64,000 bases of DNA from Streptomyces cylindrosporus (GTDB lineage Bacteria > Actinomycetota > Actinomycetes > Streptomycetales > Streptomycetaceae): the NCBI RefSeq assembly GCF_022698165.1, contig NZ_JALDAY010000003.1, positions 702,833-766,832 of the forward strand. The letters run 5' to 3'. The notes beneath the pieces are model-generated. The model saw only the letters and a list, made by a program, of their open reading frames with translations, ran no database searches and was not told the DNA's origin. The translations under genes and the position numbers were made by a program. Shown here piece by piece: positions 16,820 through 25,602 of this stretch (its first letter is position 1; the number at the start of each line of letters is the position of its first letter).

Positions 16820-18205
16820 TTGCGCAGACGCAAGCGGCTTTCGCATGCCCTCATGCCTGCTCTGGCCATCGCCGCACTCTTCCTCGCCGCGGGCTGCTCG
16901 TCCCCTCCGCCGCAGGCCACCGACCACACCACCGGCCGAGCGAGCGCCAAGGCCCGCGACGCCGACACGAGCACCACCCCGGACAGCTCACGGGCCGTCG
17001 CGGCCGCCCCAGCCGGAGCAGCCACGGCCGCCGCCCACCCGGGAAGCGGTGCCGGCGCCCGGGCGGCCCACAGCACGACGCTCAGCGTCCGCTCGTACGA
17101 CAGCAAGACCCGACGCGCCGTCATCTCCCCCAAGAAGGCGCCGAGTTCGTCGCCCTCCCCCGGCGCCGACCCCACCCCGGACCCCGCCGCCGTCGGTGAC
17201 GTGATCGCCAGTGCCCCGGCGCCCGGCGCCCCGCACGGCCTGCTGGCCAGGGTCACCGAGGTGCTCGGCGAGACCCGCGAGGGCACGGAGGTGCAGACCG
17301 AGCCCGCCGCCCTCGACTCCGTGCTCGGCGACAGCACGGCGAAGGGCGCCGTGCCGGTCGACCCCGCCGCCTTCGACGTCGACAAGCTGCTGCCGGACGT
17401 GAGCGTCTCCTGGTCGAAGACCGGTGACGTCCATGTGGGCCCGGAGGGGGCCGCTGTGCCGCTCGGCAGTCTGCGGCTGGACGTCAAGGCCGAGGTGCCG
17501 ACCACGGCCGGCACGCCCGTGTCGGCCAAGGCCTCCGTATCCGGTTATGTGCAGGTCGCCCCGCAGGTCGACTTCAGGTACGGCGGTGAGGGCGCCGGAG
17601 CCTCGCCCGCCTCCGCCTACCTGGGCGTCTCCGGCGACTGGACCTCGGGCTGGTCCCTGAAGGGCCGCGCCGCCGCCTCCACCGGCACCCCGGTCCGCAT
17701 CCCGTTCGCCAAACTGCACGCCGACCCCGTGCTGCAGGTCGGCCCGGTGCCCGTCGTCGTCAACCTCGACCTGACCTGCTACTTCCAGATCAGCGGCGAC
17801 GGGAGCGTCACGGTCGACGTCGCGCAGGACGTCAAGGGCGGCTTCAAGGCGGGCGGCACCTTCGGCCCGGCCCAGGGCTGGACGCCGGTGAGCTCGTCGG
17901 ACATGACGAGCACCCCGGTCCGTACGTCCCTGACGACCGCCGGGAACGTCAAGGCGGCCCTCGGCGCGGAGGCCTCCGTCGGTCTGTACGGCGCGGTGGG
18001 CGTCGTCGCCGACCTCGCCCCGTACATCCGCGGCGAGGCCTCGGCCGGCTTCCCGGCCGCCACCGCGACCTGGGCGGTCTACGGCGGCGTCGACCTCACC
18101 GGCACGCTCCGCCTCCAGCTGTCGGTCTTCGGCACTCCGGTGTTGCGACGGGACGTCCCGCTGGGCGCGTTGCACCGCGAGTGGAAGCTGGCGGGCAGGC
18201 CGTAG
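16820..18205 (+). CDS. Secreted lipoprotein of unknown function
   Basis: 461-aa protein with a basic N-terminus, a hydrophobic stretch and lipobox LAAGC (C26), so it should be lipid-anchored outside the membrane. Residues 27-125 are Ala/Ser/Pro/Thr-rich and probably disordered. The rest (about 200-460) is Gly/Val/Ser-rich with alternating hydrophobic residues, suggesting a beta-sandwich or barrel-like fold. I recognise no catalytic motif. It starts with a TTG, with AGGA 6 nt upstream. It ends 3 nt before the convergent mazG stop. Confidence 0.8.
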   Translation: MRRRKRLSHALMPALAIAALFLAAGCSSPPPQATDHTTGRASAKARDADTSTTPDSSRAVAAAPAGAATAAAHPGSGAGARAAHSTTLSVRSYDSKTRRAVISPKKAPSSSPSPGADPTPDPAAVGDVIASAPAPGAPHGLLARVTEVLGETREGTEVQTEPAALDSVLGDSTAKGAVPVDPAAFDVDKLLPDVSVSWSKTGDVHVGPEGAAVPLGSLRLDVKAEVPTTAGTPVSAKASVSGYVQVAPQVDFRYGGEGAGASPASAYLGVSGDWTSGWSLKGRAAASTGTPVRIPFAKLHADPVLQVGPVPVVVNLDLTCYFQISGDGSVTVDVAQDVKGGFKAGGTFGPAQGWTPVSSSDMTSTPVRTSLTTAGNVKAALGAEASVGLYGAVGVVADLAPYIRGEASAGFPAATATWAVYGGVDLTGTLRLQLSVFGTPVLRRDVPLGALHREWKLAGRP

Positions 18206-18208
18206 GGC

Positions 18209-18613
18209 TCATGCGCCGCCGGGGACCCAGCCCTGGCGGCGCAGCACCCCCGACACGTCCGGCGCCTCGTAGTGCTCCCCCTTGAGCACCTTGCCGTCCT
18301 CGCGGCGGGCGACGGTGCCGTCGGGGCCCAGCTTGGTCATGTTCGAGCGGTGGATCTCCGCGATGACGGCGTCGAGGTCTATGCCGTGGACCAGGGCCGT
18401 GCCGTACGCCACGTAGACCACGTCGGCCAGTTCGTGCGCGAGCCGGTCGAGCGGGCCGGTGACGGAGACCTCGGCGACCTCCGCGGCCTCCTCGGCGAGC
18501 AGCTCACCGCGGTGGGCGGCCAGCCGGGGCGAGACCTCGGTGGGGGTGGTGCGGGCGTCGAGCCCGAAGGCAAGGTGGAACTGACGGACCAGGTCGGCGG
18601 GCGATGAGCTCAT
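18209..18613 (-). CDS. MazG-like nucleotide pyrophosphohydrolase
   Basis: 134-aa all-helical protein. The metal-binding EExxE pattern is seen in LLAEEAAEVAE and the second acidic site in HELADVVYVAYG, typical of MazG/iMazG NTP-PPase domains that hydrolyse (d)NTPs to monophosphates. It is shorter than E. coli MazG and has a single domain. An unusual promoter signature lies immediately upstream (18620-18642), spaced so that the transcript would begin at or near the ATG. This hints at DNA-damage induction and a nucleotide-pool role (inference). Confidence 0.88.
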   Translation of the reverse strand: MSSSPADLVRQFHLAFGLDARTTPTEVSPRLAAHRGELLAEEAAEVAEVSVTGPLDRLAHELADVVYVAYGTALVHGIDLDAVIAEIHRSNMTKLGPDGTVARREDGKVLKGEHYEAPDVSGVLRRQGWVPGGA

Positions 18614-18619
18614 ACGGCG

Positions 18620-18642
18620 ACTGTATCGATCACCACTGACAG
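18620..18642 (-). promoter_or_regulatory. PafBC/RecA-NDp-like promoter of the mazG gene
   Basis: On the reverse strand CTGTCAGTGG (18642-18633) is followed after 7 nt by TACAGT (18625-18620), then 6 nt, then the ATG at 18613. It fits the mycobacterial DNA-damage motif TTGTCRGTGG-N7/8-TAnnnT apart from the first base, and predicts a leaderless mRNA. Confidence 0.65.
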
Positions 18643-18708
18643 TCCCGTCCCCGTTCCTGTGACGCCTGCCCTGGTCAGCACCGCGTCCCGGCTGGCAGGA
18701 TCGCCCGC

Positions 18709-19710
18709 ATGTCCAGTGTGTTCGCCCGGATCGGCAGGCGCCGGGCCCTGCAGGGCGCGGCCGCCGGTCTCGTCGTTCTCGGGCTGCTCGTGTGGTGGCT
18801 GCTGCCGCTGGGCGAGGCTCCGCCGAGCGGGACGATCCGCTTCAGCACGGGGACGAAGGCCGGGGTGTACCAGGACTACGGCGAGCGGCTGCGCAAGGCG
18901 TTCCGCAAGGACATGCCCGACCTGTCGGTCAAGCTGCTGACCAGCGACGGTTCGCAGGAGAACGTCAAGCGCCTGGCGACCGACGGGACCGACTTCACGA
19001 TCGCCGCCGCGGACGCGGTGGAGACGTACGAGCTCGCCGCGAACCATCCGGGCGCCGACCGGCTGCGCGGTGTCGCGCGACTCTACGACGACTACCTGCA
19101 GCTGATCGTCCCGCGCGACTCGGACATCAAGTCGGTCGCGGACCTGCGGGGCAAGCGGGTGGCGATAGGGCCGGTGCGCTCCGGTGTGCGGCTGATGGCC
19201 GAGCGGGTGCTGAAGGCAGCCGGAATCGACGCGCAGAAGGACATCACTCCCAGGGCCGACGGCATCGACGTCGGGCCTGGACATCTCAAAGAGGGCAAGA
19301 TCGACGCCTTCTTCTGGTCGGGCGGGCTGCCGACGGAGGGCATCCAGAACCTCGCGGACTCCTTCACCTTCCGGTTCGTGCCGATCGGCGCCGATCTCGT
19401 CGCCAAGCTGCACGCCCAGGGCGGGGCAACCCGCTACTACCGGGCGACCAACATGCCGGAGTCGGCCTACCCCAGCATCCAGAACGGCGTCGCCGTGCCC
19501 ACCATCGCGGTGGCCAACCTCCTGATGACCCGCACGGACATCGACCCCCGGCTCACCGAGTGGGTGACCCGTGCCGTGATCAAGAGCCGCGACGAGATCG
19601 GCGCCCACGTCCACTCCGCCCAGCTCGTCGACCTGCGCACCGCGATCTACACCGACCCGCTGGCCCTGCACGAGGGCGCTCGGCGCTACTACCGCTCCGT
19701 CAAGCCGTAG
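18709..19710 (+). CDS. TAXI-family TRAP solute-binding protein
   Basis: 333-aa extracytoplasmic binding protein of the TAXI type. One N-terminal hydrophobic segment (about 14-32) with no lipobox acts as signal peptide or anchor. The family pattern IRFSTGTKAGVYQDYGERL begins at about residue 43, and later blocks include VADLRGKRVAIGPVRSG and GKIDAFFWSGGLPT. No TRAP permease (DctQM-like) gene is in the window, so it may serve a distant transporter or a sensor. It converges on gluK with a 9-bp gap. Confidence 0.85.
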   Translation: MSSVFARIGRRRALQGAAAGLVVLGLLVWWLLPLGEAPPSGTIRFSTGTKAGVYQDYGERLRKAFRKDMPDLSVKLLTSDGSQENVKRLATDGTDFTIAAADAVETYELAANHPGADRLRGVARLYDDYLQLIVPRDSDIKSVADLRGKRVAIGPVRSGVRLMAERVLKAAGIDAQKDITPRADGIDVGPGHLKEGKIDAFFWSGGLPTEGIQNLADSFTFRFVPIGADLVAKLHAQGGATRYYRATNMPESAYPSIQNGVAVPTIAVANLLMTRTDIDPRLTEWVTRAVIKSRDEIGAHVHSAQLVDLRTAIYTDPLALHEGARRYYRSVKP

Positions 19711-19719
19711 GAGACGGCG

Positions 19720-21120
19720 CTACGGCGCCGGCGACCTCGGCACCGACACCGTCACCGTCAGCCCGTGCGGCTCGTGATGACCGTACGAGATGGAACCGCC
19801 GCCCGCGGCGAGCAGGGTGCGGGTGATGGACAGGCCCAGGCCGGAGCCCTTGATGTTCTGGTGGCGGCCGCTGCGCCAGAAACGGTCGCCGACGCGGGCG
19901 AGTTCCTCGTCGGTGAGGCCGGGGCCGTTGTCGCTCACCACGACCGTCGAGGTGGCGCCGTCGGCCGCCACCGTGACCCGCACGCACTCGTCCTTCGGCG
20001 TGAACTTGACCGCGTTGTCGATCACCGCGTCCAGGGCGCTGGAGAGGGTGACCGGGTCGGCCCAGGCGGTGGTCGGCGGGCAGTCGCCCAGCAGCCGTAC
20101 GCCCTTGGCCTCGGCGGTCGGCGTCCAGGCGGCCACGCGCTCGGCGGTCAGCGCGCCGATGTCGGTGATCCTGAGGTCGGCCTCGGTGTGCTCGGCCAGG
20201 GCCAGGTCGAGCAGGTCGTCCAGGACCTCGGCGAGGCGCTTGCCCTCGGTGCGGACCGATGCGATCTCCTCATTGTCCTCCGGCAGTTCGAGCGCGAGCA
20301 GTTCGATGCGCAGCAGCAGCGCCGACAGGGGGTTGCGCAGCTGGTGCGAGGCGTCGGCGACGAAGGCGCGCTGCTGCTCCAGCACGTCCTCGACGTTGTC
20401 CGCCATCTCGTTGAACGCCCGGGCCAGCCGTCTGAGTTCCGGCGGCCCGCCCGCGGCCGCGACCCGGGACTTCAGCCGCCCGCTGGCGATGGCGTGCGTG
20501 GTCGCGTCGAGGACCCGTACGGGCCTGAGCACCCAGCCGGTGAGCCGGAGCGCGGCGCCGACGGCGAGCAGCATCGCGGCGATCTCGCCGAGGCCGACGA
20601 TCAGCCAGCCGTGCAGGATCCGTGAACGCATGGGCCCGGTGGGCGAGTCGGTGACGACGACGGCGACGACGTCGCCGTCCCGGATCACCGGCGAGGCGAC
20701 GACGAGGCGGTTGCGCTGCCAGGGCCACACCTGCTTGGGGTCGTGGCTGCGGCGGCTGAGCTTCGCCTCGTCGAACGCCTCGCGCACCTCGCCCGAGCTC
20801 GGCAGGAAGAAGGTCGACGGCGCCTTGGCCATGGGGATGTCGGTACGGCAGAACACTCCCGCGCGGATGCCGTAGACGCCGTAGTAGCTGGTGAGTTCGC
20901 TGCTGAGGGTCTCCAGGCGTTCGTCGGTGGAGGTGCGCGTGGAGCTGCAGGCGTCGGTGACGAACTGGGCGAGGGCCGCGAAGCGCGCCGTGTCGTCGAT
21001 CCGGTCGACGACGACCTTCTGCTGCTGGGCCGCCGCGACGCTCACGGCGAGGGGGATGCCGAGGGCGAGCAGCACGGCCGCCATCAGGACGATCAGCAGC
21101 GGGAGGAGTCGGGTACGCAC
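19720..21120 (-). CDS. gluK: Sensor histidine kinase GluK
   Basis: 466-aa membrane kinase: TM1 at about 7-30, a 140-residue extracellular domain, TM2 at about 170-195, HAMP (198-248), H259 in DASHQLRNPLSALL, and an ATPase domain with DNAVKFT, DNGPGL and GLGLSI. It is encoded 9 nt after its response regulator and divergently from gluABCD. This is the arrangement of the GluR-GluK glutamate-sensing system described in S. coelicolor, so glutamate is the likely signal. A GTG start is used. Confidence 0.88.
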   Translation of the reverse strand: MRTRLLPLLIVLMAAVLLALGIPLAVSVAAAQQQKVVVDRIDDTARFAALAQFVTDACSSTRTSTDERLETLSSELTSYYGVYGIRAGVFCRTDIPMAKAPSTFFLPSSGEVREAFDEAKLSRRSHDPKQVWPWQRNRLVVASPVIRDGDVVAVVVTDSPTGPMRSRILHGWLIVGLGEIAAMLLAVGAALRLTGWVLRPVRVLDATTHAIASGRLKSRVAAAGGPPELRRLARAFNEMADNVEDVLEQQRAFVADASHQLRNPLSALLLRIELLALELPEDNEEIASVRTEGKRLAEVLDDLLDLALAEHTEADLRITDIGALTAERVAAWTPTAEAKGVRLLGDCPPTTAWADPVTLSSALDAVIDNAVKFTPKDECVRVTVAADGATSTVVVSDNGPGLTDEELARVGDRFWRSGRHQNIKGSGLGLSITRTLLAAGGGSISYGHHEPHGLTVTVSVPRSPAP

Positions 21121-21129
21121 CCGTGCACG

Positions 21130-21816
21130 CTACGAGGCGGGGGCGACGAGCCGGTAGCCGACGCCGCGTACGGTCTCGATCAGGGCCGGCATGCGCAGCT
21201 TGGCGCGCAGGGACGCGACGTGCACCTCCAGGGTGCGTCCGGTCCCTTCCCAGCTGGTGCGCCACACCTCGCTGATGATCTGCTCACGCCGGAAGACGAC
21301 CCCGGGTCGCTGCGCGAGCAGGGCGAGCAGATCGAACTCCTTGCGGGTCAGTTGGATTACCGAACCGTCCACGGTGACCTGCCGGGTGGGCAGTTCGATG
21401 AGCACGGGGCCGAGCCGCAGCGAGCTGTCCTCGCCGTGCGCGGCGTCCTCGTGGACGGTGCGCCGGCTGACGGCGTGGATCCGGGCGAGCAGTTCCCCGG
21501 TGTCGTACGGCTTCACCACGTAGTCGTCGGCGCCGAGGTTGAGGCCGTGGATGCGGGAGCGGACGTCGGAGCGCGCGGTGACCATGATCACCGGGGTGCT
21601 GGTGCGCTTGCGGATCTTGCCGCAGACCTCGTAGCCGTCCTGGTCGGGCAGGCCCAGGTCGAGCAGGACGACACCGAAGCCGTCGCCCTCGGGGACGAGC
21701 GCCTGGAGTGCCTCCTCGCCGCTGCGCGCGTGCGTGACGTCGAAGCCGTGACGTGCCAGAACCGCCGAGAGAGCGGCGGCGACATGGTTGTCGTCCTCGA
21801 CGAGCAGCAGTCTCAT
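21130..21816 (-). CDS. gluR: OmpR/PhoB-type response regulator GluR
   Basis: 228-aa regulator: receiver domain with LVEDDN and D53 in VVLLDLGLPDQDG, then a winged-helix DNA-binding domain (about 130-225, with LTRKEFDLLALLAQRPG and LEVHVASLRAKL). It is the first gene of gluR-gluK and diverges from gluABCD across a 287-bp region. In S. coelicolor GluR-GluK activates glutamate uptake. The assignment rests on gene order and domain type. Confidence 0.88.
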   Translation of the reverse strand: MRLLLVEDDNHVAAALSAVLARHGFDVTHARSGEEALQALVPEGDGFGVVLLDLGLPDQDGYEVCGKIRKRTSTPVIMVTARSDVRSRIHGLNLGADDYVVKPYDTGELLARIHAVSRRTVHEDAAHGEDSSLRLGPVLIELPTRQVTVDGSVIQLTRKEFDLLALLAQRPGVVFRREQIISEVWRTSWEGTGRTLEVHVASLRAKLRMPALIETVRGVGYRLVAPAS

Positions 21817-21994
21817 CCGGGCTCCCTTCGGTTCATCGGCCGTACGATCGGCGTCGGTGGAAACGCGTCCACGCGCGCGTGTGCATCATGGCAGTCACGC
21901 TGATGGACGAGGACGCAGTCAAGCGGGTTCCGGCCGCGCGTCGCTACCGTTATGCGGCCGATACGCGGCCCGCTCGCAAGTGCTACGACACGTG

Positions 21995-22010
21995 TCCGAT
22001 TGCTATCGGA
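21995..22010. promoter_or_regulatory. Inverted repeat upstream of gluA
   Basis: TCCGAT-TGCT-ATCGGA is a perfect 6-bp dyad centred about 100 bp before the gluA start, partly overlapping the palindrome GACACGTGTC (21987-21996). It lies in the shared gluR/gluA promoter region and could be an operator. No experimental match is known to me. Confidence 0.4.
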
Positions 22011-22103
22011 TCGTGATGCTCAGATCTCCCTCAGATGTAATGACGCTGGTCGCGGGCGCTCACTACTGTCCTCCGAAACCGAGGAGGACGGAGCCCGATA
22101 GCG

Positions 22104-22883
22104 ATGACCGAAGTATCGGTGGCCAAGGAAGACGCGGTACCCGAGGCCGGAGAACTGGTCGTCCTGAAGAGCGTCAACAAGCACTTCGGCGCGTTGCACG
22201 TACTCCAGGACATCGACCTGACGATCGCGCGCGGCGAGGTCGTCGTGGTCATCGGGCCCTCCGGGTCCGGCAAGTCCACCCTGTGCCGCACCATCAACCG
22301 CCTGGAGACCGTCGACTCCGGCACGATCGCGATCGACGGCAGGCCGCTGCCCCAGGAGGGCAAGGAGCTGGCGCGGCTGCGGGCGGACGTCGGGATGGTC
22401 TTCCAGTCCTTCAACCTCTTCGCGCACAAGACCGTGCTCGAGAACGTGATGCTGGGGCAGATCAAGGTCCGCAAGGCCGACAGGAAGCAGGCCGAGGAGA
22501 AGGCGCGTGCCCTGCTCGACCGGGTCGGCGTGGCCACGCAGGCCGACAAGTACCCAGCACAGCTCTCCGGCGGCCAGCAGCAGCGCGTCGCCATCGCGCG
22601 CGCCCTGGCCATGGATCCCAAGGTCATGCTCTTCGACGAGCCGACGTCGGCCCTCGACCCGGAGATGATCAACGAGGTCCTGGAGGTCATGCAGCAGCTC
22701 GCCCGGGACGGCATGACCATGATCGTCGTCACTCATGAGATGGGCTTCGCACGATCGGCTGCGAACCGCGTGGTGTTCATGGCGGACGGCCGGATCGTCG
22801 AAGAGGCCGCGCCGGACCAGTTCTTCAGCAACCCGCGCAGCGACCGTGCCAAGGACTTCCTGTCGAAGATCCTGCACCACTGA
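22104..22883 (+). CDS. gluA: Glutamate ABC transporter ATP-binding protein GluA
   Basis: 259-aa ATPase of the polar amino-acid importer family. It has Walker [10 protein letters not shown] (51-59), Q-loop [10 protein letters not shown], signature LSGGQQQR, Walker [11 protein letters not shown] and H-loop VTHEMGF. It powers glutamate import through GluC/GluD. It is the first gene of gluABCD and starts about 290 bp from divergent gluR. The start ATG is at 22104, and the conserved [11 protein letters not shown] begins 24 residues in. Confidence 0.95.
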   Translation: MTEVSVAKEDAVPEAGELVVLKSVNKHFGALHVLQDIDLTIARGEVVVVIGPSGSGKSTLCRTINRLETVDSGTIAIDGRPLPQEGKELARLRADVGMVFQSFNLFAHKTVLENVMLGQIKVRKADRKQAEEKARALLDRVGVATQADKYPAQLSGGQQQRVAIARALAMDPKVMLFDEPTSALDPEMINEVLEVMQQLARDGMTMIVVTHEMGFARSAANRVVFMADGRIVEEAAPDQFFSNPRSDRAKDFLSKILHH

Positions 22884-22945
22884 CGATCCGCCCAGCCCCC
22901 ACCACCGACGGCCCTCGTCTCTTCACCAGCCAAAGGATGTCCAAC

Positions 22946-23788
22946 ATGAAGCTCCGCAAGGTCACCGCCGCCTCGGCCGCCGTGCTCGCCCTCGCCGTGG
23001 CCGCCACGGCGTGCGGGTCCAGCGACAACGACAAGGACAGCGGTTCCTCCTCCGGCGGCGGCAAGAAGATCACCGTCGGCATCAAGTTCGACCAGCCCGG
23101 CATCGGCCAGAAGACGCCGAACGGCTACTCCGGCTTCGACGTCGACGTCGCCACCTATGTCGCCAAGAAGCTCGGCTACAGCGCGGACCAGATCGAGTGG
23201 AAGGAGTCGAAGAGCGCCGACCGCGAGACCATGCTGCAGCGCGGTGACGTCGACTTCATCGCCGCCTCGTACTCGATCACCCCGGAGCGCCAGCAGAAGG
23301 TCGACTTCGCCGGCCCGTACCTGCTGGCCCACCAGGACGTGCTGATCCGCGCGAACGACAACTCCATCAAGTCGCCGTCGGACCTCAACAGCAAGAAGCT
23401 GTGCTCGGTGACCGGTTCGACCTCGGCGCAGAACGTCAAGGACAAGCTGGCGCCCAAGGCCCAGCTGCAGCAGTACCCGACGTACTCGGCGTGTCTGACC
23501 GGTGTGCAGAACGGCGCCATCGACGCGCTCACCACGGACGACTCGATCCTCGCCGGCTACGCCTCGCAGACCCAGTACAAGGGCAAGTTCAAGCTCGGCG
23601 GCTTCAAGATGACCAACGAGAACTACGGCATCGGCGTCAAGAAGGGCAGCGACCTCAAGGCGAAGATCAACACCGCCCTGGAGGCGATGGTCTCGGACGG
23701 TTCGTGGCAGAAGGCCGTGGACAAGAACTTCGGTCCGGCCGGCTACAAGAACGAGCCCGCGCCGAAGATCGGCGACATCAAGAGCTGA
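22946..23788 (+). CDS. gluB: Glutamate-binding lipoprotein GluB
   Basis: 280-aa solute-binding lipoprotein of the PBPb family. The signal peptide ends in AATAC (lipobox). The ligand domain has VGIKFDQPGIG, SGFDVDVA and the MLQRGDVDFIAASYSITPER segment. It delivers glutamate to GluCD outside the membrane. The ATG at 22946 has AAGGA 8 nt upstream. An in-frame ATG at 22937 overlaps that site and is rejected. A strong hairpin follows the stop. Confidence 0.94.
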   Translation: MKLRKVTAASAAVLALAVAATACGSSDNDKDSGSSSGGGKKITVGIKFDQPGIGQKTPNGYSGFDVDVATYVAKKLGYSADQIEWKESKSADRETMLQRGDVDFIAASYSITPERQQKVDFAGPYLLAHQDVLIRANDNSIKSPSDLNSKKLCSVTGSTSAQNVKDKLAPKAQLQQYPTYSACLTGVQNGAIDALTTDDSILAGYASQTQYKGKFKLGGFKMTNENYGIGVKKGSDLKAKINTALEAMVSDGSWQKAVDKNFGPAGYKNEPAPKIGDIKS

Positions 23789-23800
23789 GGCAACGCCTGA

Positions 23801-23831
23801 CCGGTGCGCCGCCTCCCGGGCGGCGCACCGG
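23801..23831 (+). terminator. Intercistronic hairpin between gluB and gluC
   Basis: Perfect 13-bp arms 23801-23813 and 23819-23831 with a 5-nt loop and no T-tract. In binding-protein operons such hairpins commonly stabilise the upstream message or give partial termination, so more GluB than permease is made. Confidence 0.8.
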
Positions 23832-23863
23832 GGGCATCCCTACACGCGGAAGCGCGGGAGATC

Positions 23864-24529
23864 GTGTTCGACTTTCTTGAAGGTTACGACGTACTGGGGG
23901 CCTTCTGGACGACGGTGCAGCTGACGCTGCTCGCCGCCGTCGGCTCCCTGGTCTGGGGCACGCTGCTGGCCGCCATGCGGGTCGGCCCGGTGCCACTGAT
24001 GCGCGGTTTCGGAACCGTCTACGTGAACATCGTGCGGAACATTCCGCTCACCGTGATCATCCTGTTCACGTCACTGGGCCTCAACAACACCCTGGGCATC
24101 AGCCTCGGCTCGTCGGTCATCGACACGATCAACTTCCGGCTCGCCGTGCTCGGCCTGGTCGCCTACACCTCGGCGTTCGTGTGCGAGGCGCTGCGCTCGG
24201 GCATCAACACGGTGCCGGTCGGACAGGCGGAGGCGGCGCGCGCGATCGGCCTCAGCTTCTCCCAGGTACTGCGCCTCGTGGTCCTGCCACAGGCGTTCCG
24301 TTCGTCCGTCGGCCCGCTGACGAACGTACTGATCGCCCTCACCAAGAACACCACGGTGGCCGCCGCCATCGGTGTCGCCGAGGCGGCGACCCTCATGAAG
24401 ACGATGGTCGAGAACGAGGCCCAGCTCATCCCCATCTCCGCGGTCTTCGCCCTGGGCTTCGTGATCCTGACGCTGCCGACCGGCCTGATCCTCGGCTGGG
24501 TGGGCAAGAAGGTGGCGGTGAAGCGATGA
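23864..24529 (+). CDS. gluC: Glutamate ABC transporter permease GluC
   Basis: 221-aa inner-membrane permease of the HisM/GlnP class with about five hydrophobic segments. The EAA loop is seen as VGQAEAARAIGLSFSQVLRLVVLPQAFR. I take the GTG at 23864 (MFDFLEGYDVLGAFW) because upstream in-frame text lies within the hairpin and is not hydrophobic or conserved. GGGAG is only 3 nt away, so the site is not ideal. Its stop overlaps the gluD ATG. Confidence 0.93.
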   Translation: MFDFLEGYDVLGAFWTTVQLTLLAAVGSLVWGTLLAAMRVGPVPLMRGFGTVYVNIVRNIPLTVIILFTSLGLNNTLGISLGSSVIDTINFRLAVLGLVAYTSAFVCEALRSGINTVPVGQAEAARAIGLSFSQVLRLVVLPQAFRSSVGPLTNVLIALTKNTTVAAAIGVAEAATLMKTMVENEAQLIPISAVFALGFVILTLPTGLILGWVGKKVAVKR

Positions 24530-25425
24530 GTTCCCTTCTCTACGACGCCCAGGGGCCCCGCGCCAAGCGGCGCAACGTCCTCTTCACGGCCGTCTTCGTG
24601 GCCGCCCTCGCGGCGCTGGTGTGGTGGGTGTACACCAGCCTCGACGACAAGGGCCAGCTGGAGTGGAGCCTCTGGAAGCCGTTCTTCACCGGCACCGAGG
24701 CCTGGTCCACGTACATCTGGCCGGGTCTGCAGAACACGCTGAAGGCCGCGGCGCTGGCCATGGTCATCGCGCTGCCGCTCGGCGCGGTCCTCGGCATCGC
24801 GCGGCTCTCCGACCACGTCTGGATCCGGGTCCCGGCCTCGGTCGTCGTCGAGTTCTTCCGGGCCATCCCCGTGCTGGTCCTGATGATCTTCGGTGTCGCC
24901 CTGTACGCGAAGTACACGAACATCAGCTCGGACGACCGCCCGCTGTACGCCGTCGTCACCGGCCTCGTGCTCTACAACGCGGCCGTCCTCGCGGAGATCG
25001 TCCGGGCCGGCATCCTGGCCCTGCCGAAGGGTCAGGCCGAGGCCGCGGTGGCGATCGGTCTGCGCAAGAACCAGGTCATGCGGCTCGTCCTGCTGCCGCA
25101 GTCGGTCACCGCGATGCTCCCGGCCATCGTCAGCCAGCTCGTCGTGATCGTGAAGGACACCGCCCTGGGCGGCGCGGTCCTCACCTTCCCCGAGCTGCTC
25201 TCGTCGGCGAACACGATGATCGGCTACTACGGCAACACCATCGCCAGCTTCACGGTGGTCGCCGTGATCTTCATCGCCGTCAACTTCTCGCTCACCAGCT
25301 TCGCGAGCTGGCTGGAGGGCCGGCTGCGCCGCGGCAAGAAGTCGACCGGCGCGGTGCTGGGCGCCGACGCGGTCGCCGAACTGGCCGCTCCGGGCGACCA
25401 CGAGGACCTGCAGAAGGCGAACTGA
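24526..25425 (+). CDS. gluD: Glutamate ABC transporter permease GluD
   Basis: 299-aa permease, partner of GluC. The N-terminal tail is cytosolic, and about five or six membrane segments follow, with the EAA loop LPKGQAEAAVAIGLRKNQVMRLVLLPQ. The ATG overlaps the gluC stop (ATGA), indicating translational coupling. The C-terminal 40 residues are a polar extension. A hairpin terminator follows at 25454-25485. Confidence 0.94.
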   Translation: MSSLLYDAQGPRAKRRNVLFTAVFVAALAALVWWVYTSLDDKGQLEWSLWKPFFTGTEAWSTYIWPGLQNTLKAAALAMVIALPLGAVLGIARLSDHVWIRVPASVVVEFFRAIPVLVLMIFGVALYAKYTNISSDDRPLYAVVTGLVLYNAAVLAEIVRAGILALPKGQAEAAVAIGLRKNQVMRLVLLPQSVTAMLPAIVSQLVVIVKDTALGGAVLTFPELLSSANTMIGYYGNTIASFTVVAVIFIAVNFSLTSFASWLEGRLRRGKKSTGAVLGADAVAELAAPGDHEDLQKAN

Positions 25426-25453
25426 CGGCAGATCAGAAAAGACGACCGGCCCC

Positions 25454-25485
25454 CGGAGGCAGTGGCATGATCGCCACTGCCTCCG
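25454..25485 (+). terminator. Terminator of the glu operon
   Basis: Perfect 13-bp arms 25454-25466 and 25473-25485 around ATGATC. There is no T-run. Confidence 0.85.
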
Positions 25486-25602
25486 TCACTTGACGCAAGC
25501 ACCGGCAATGGGTTGCATACGTTCTGTGATCGTGCACCCTGCTCCAACTTCCTGTTCACATGCGTCCGTCAGGACACCGTCGCGGGCAGGGGGCGCCGCG
25601 CC

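Noticed and set aside
21888..22016. 42-codon ORF between gluR and gluA
   Set aside because: No ribosome-binding site, mixed codon use, and it spans the likely gluA promoter and the dyad. A leader peptide role is not supported by any codon run.
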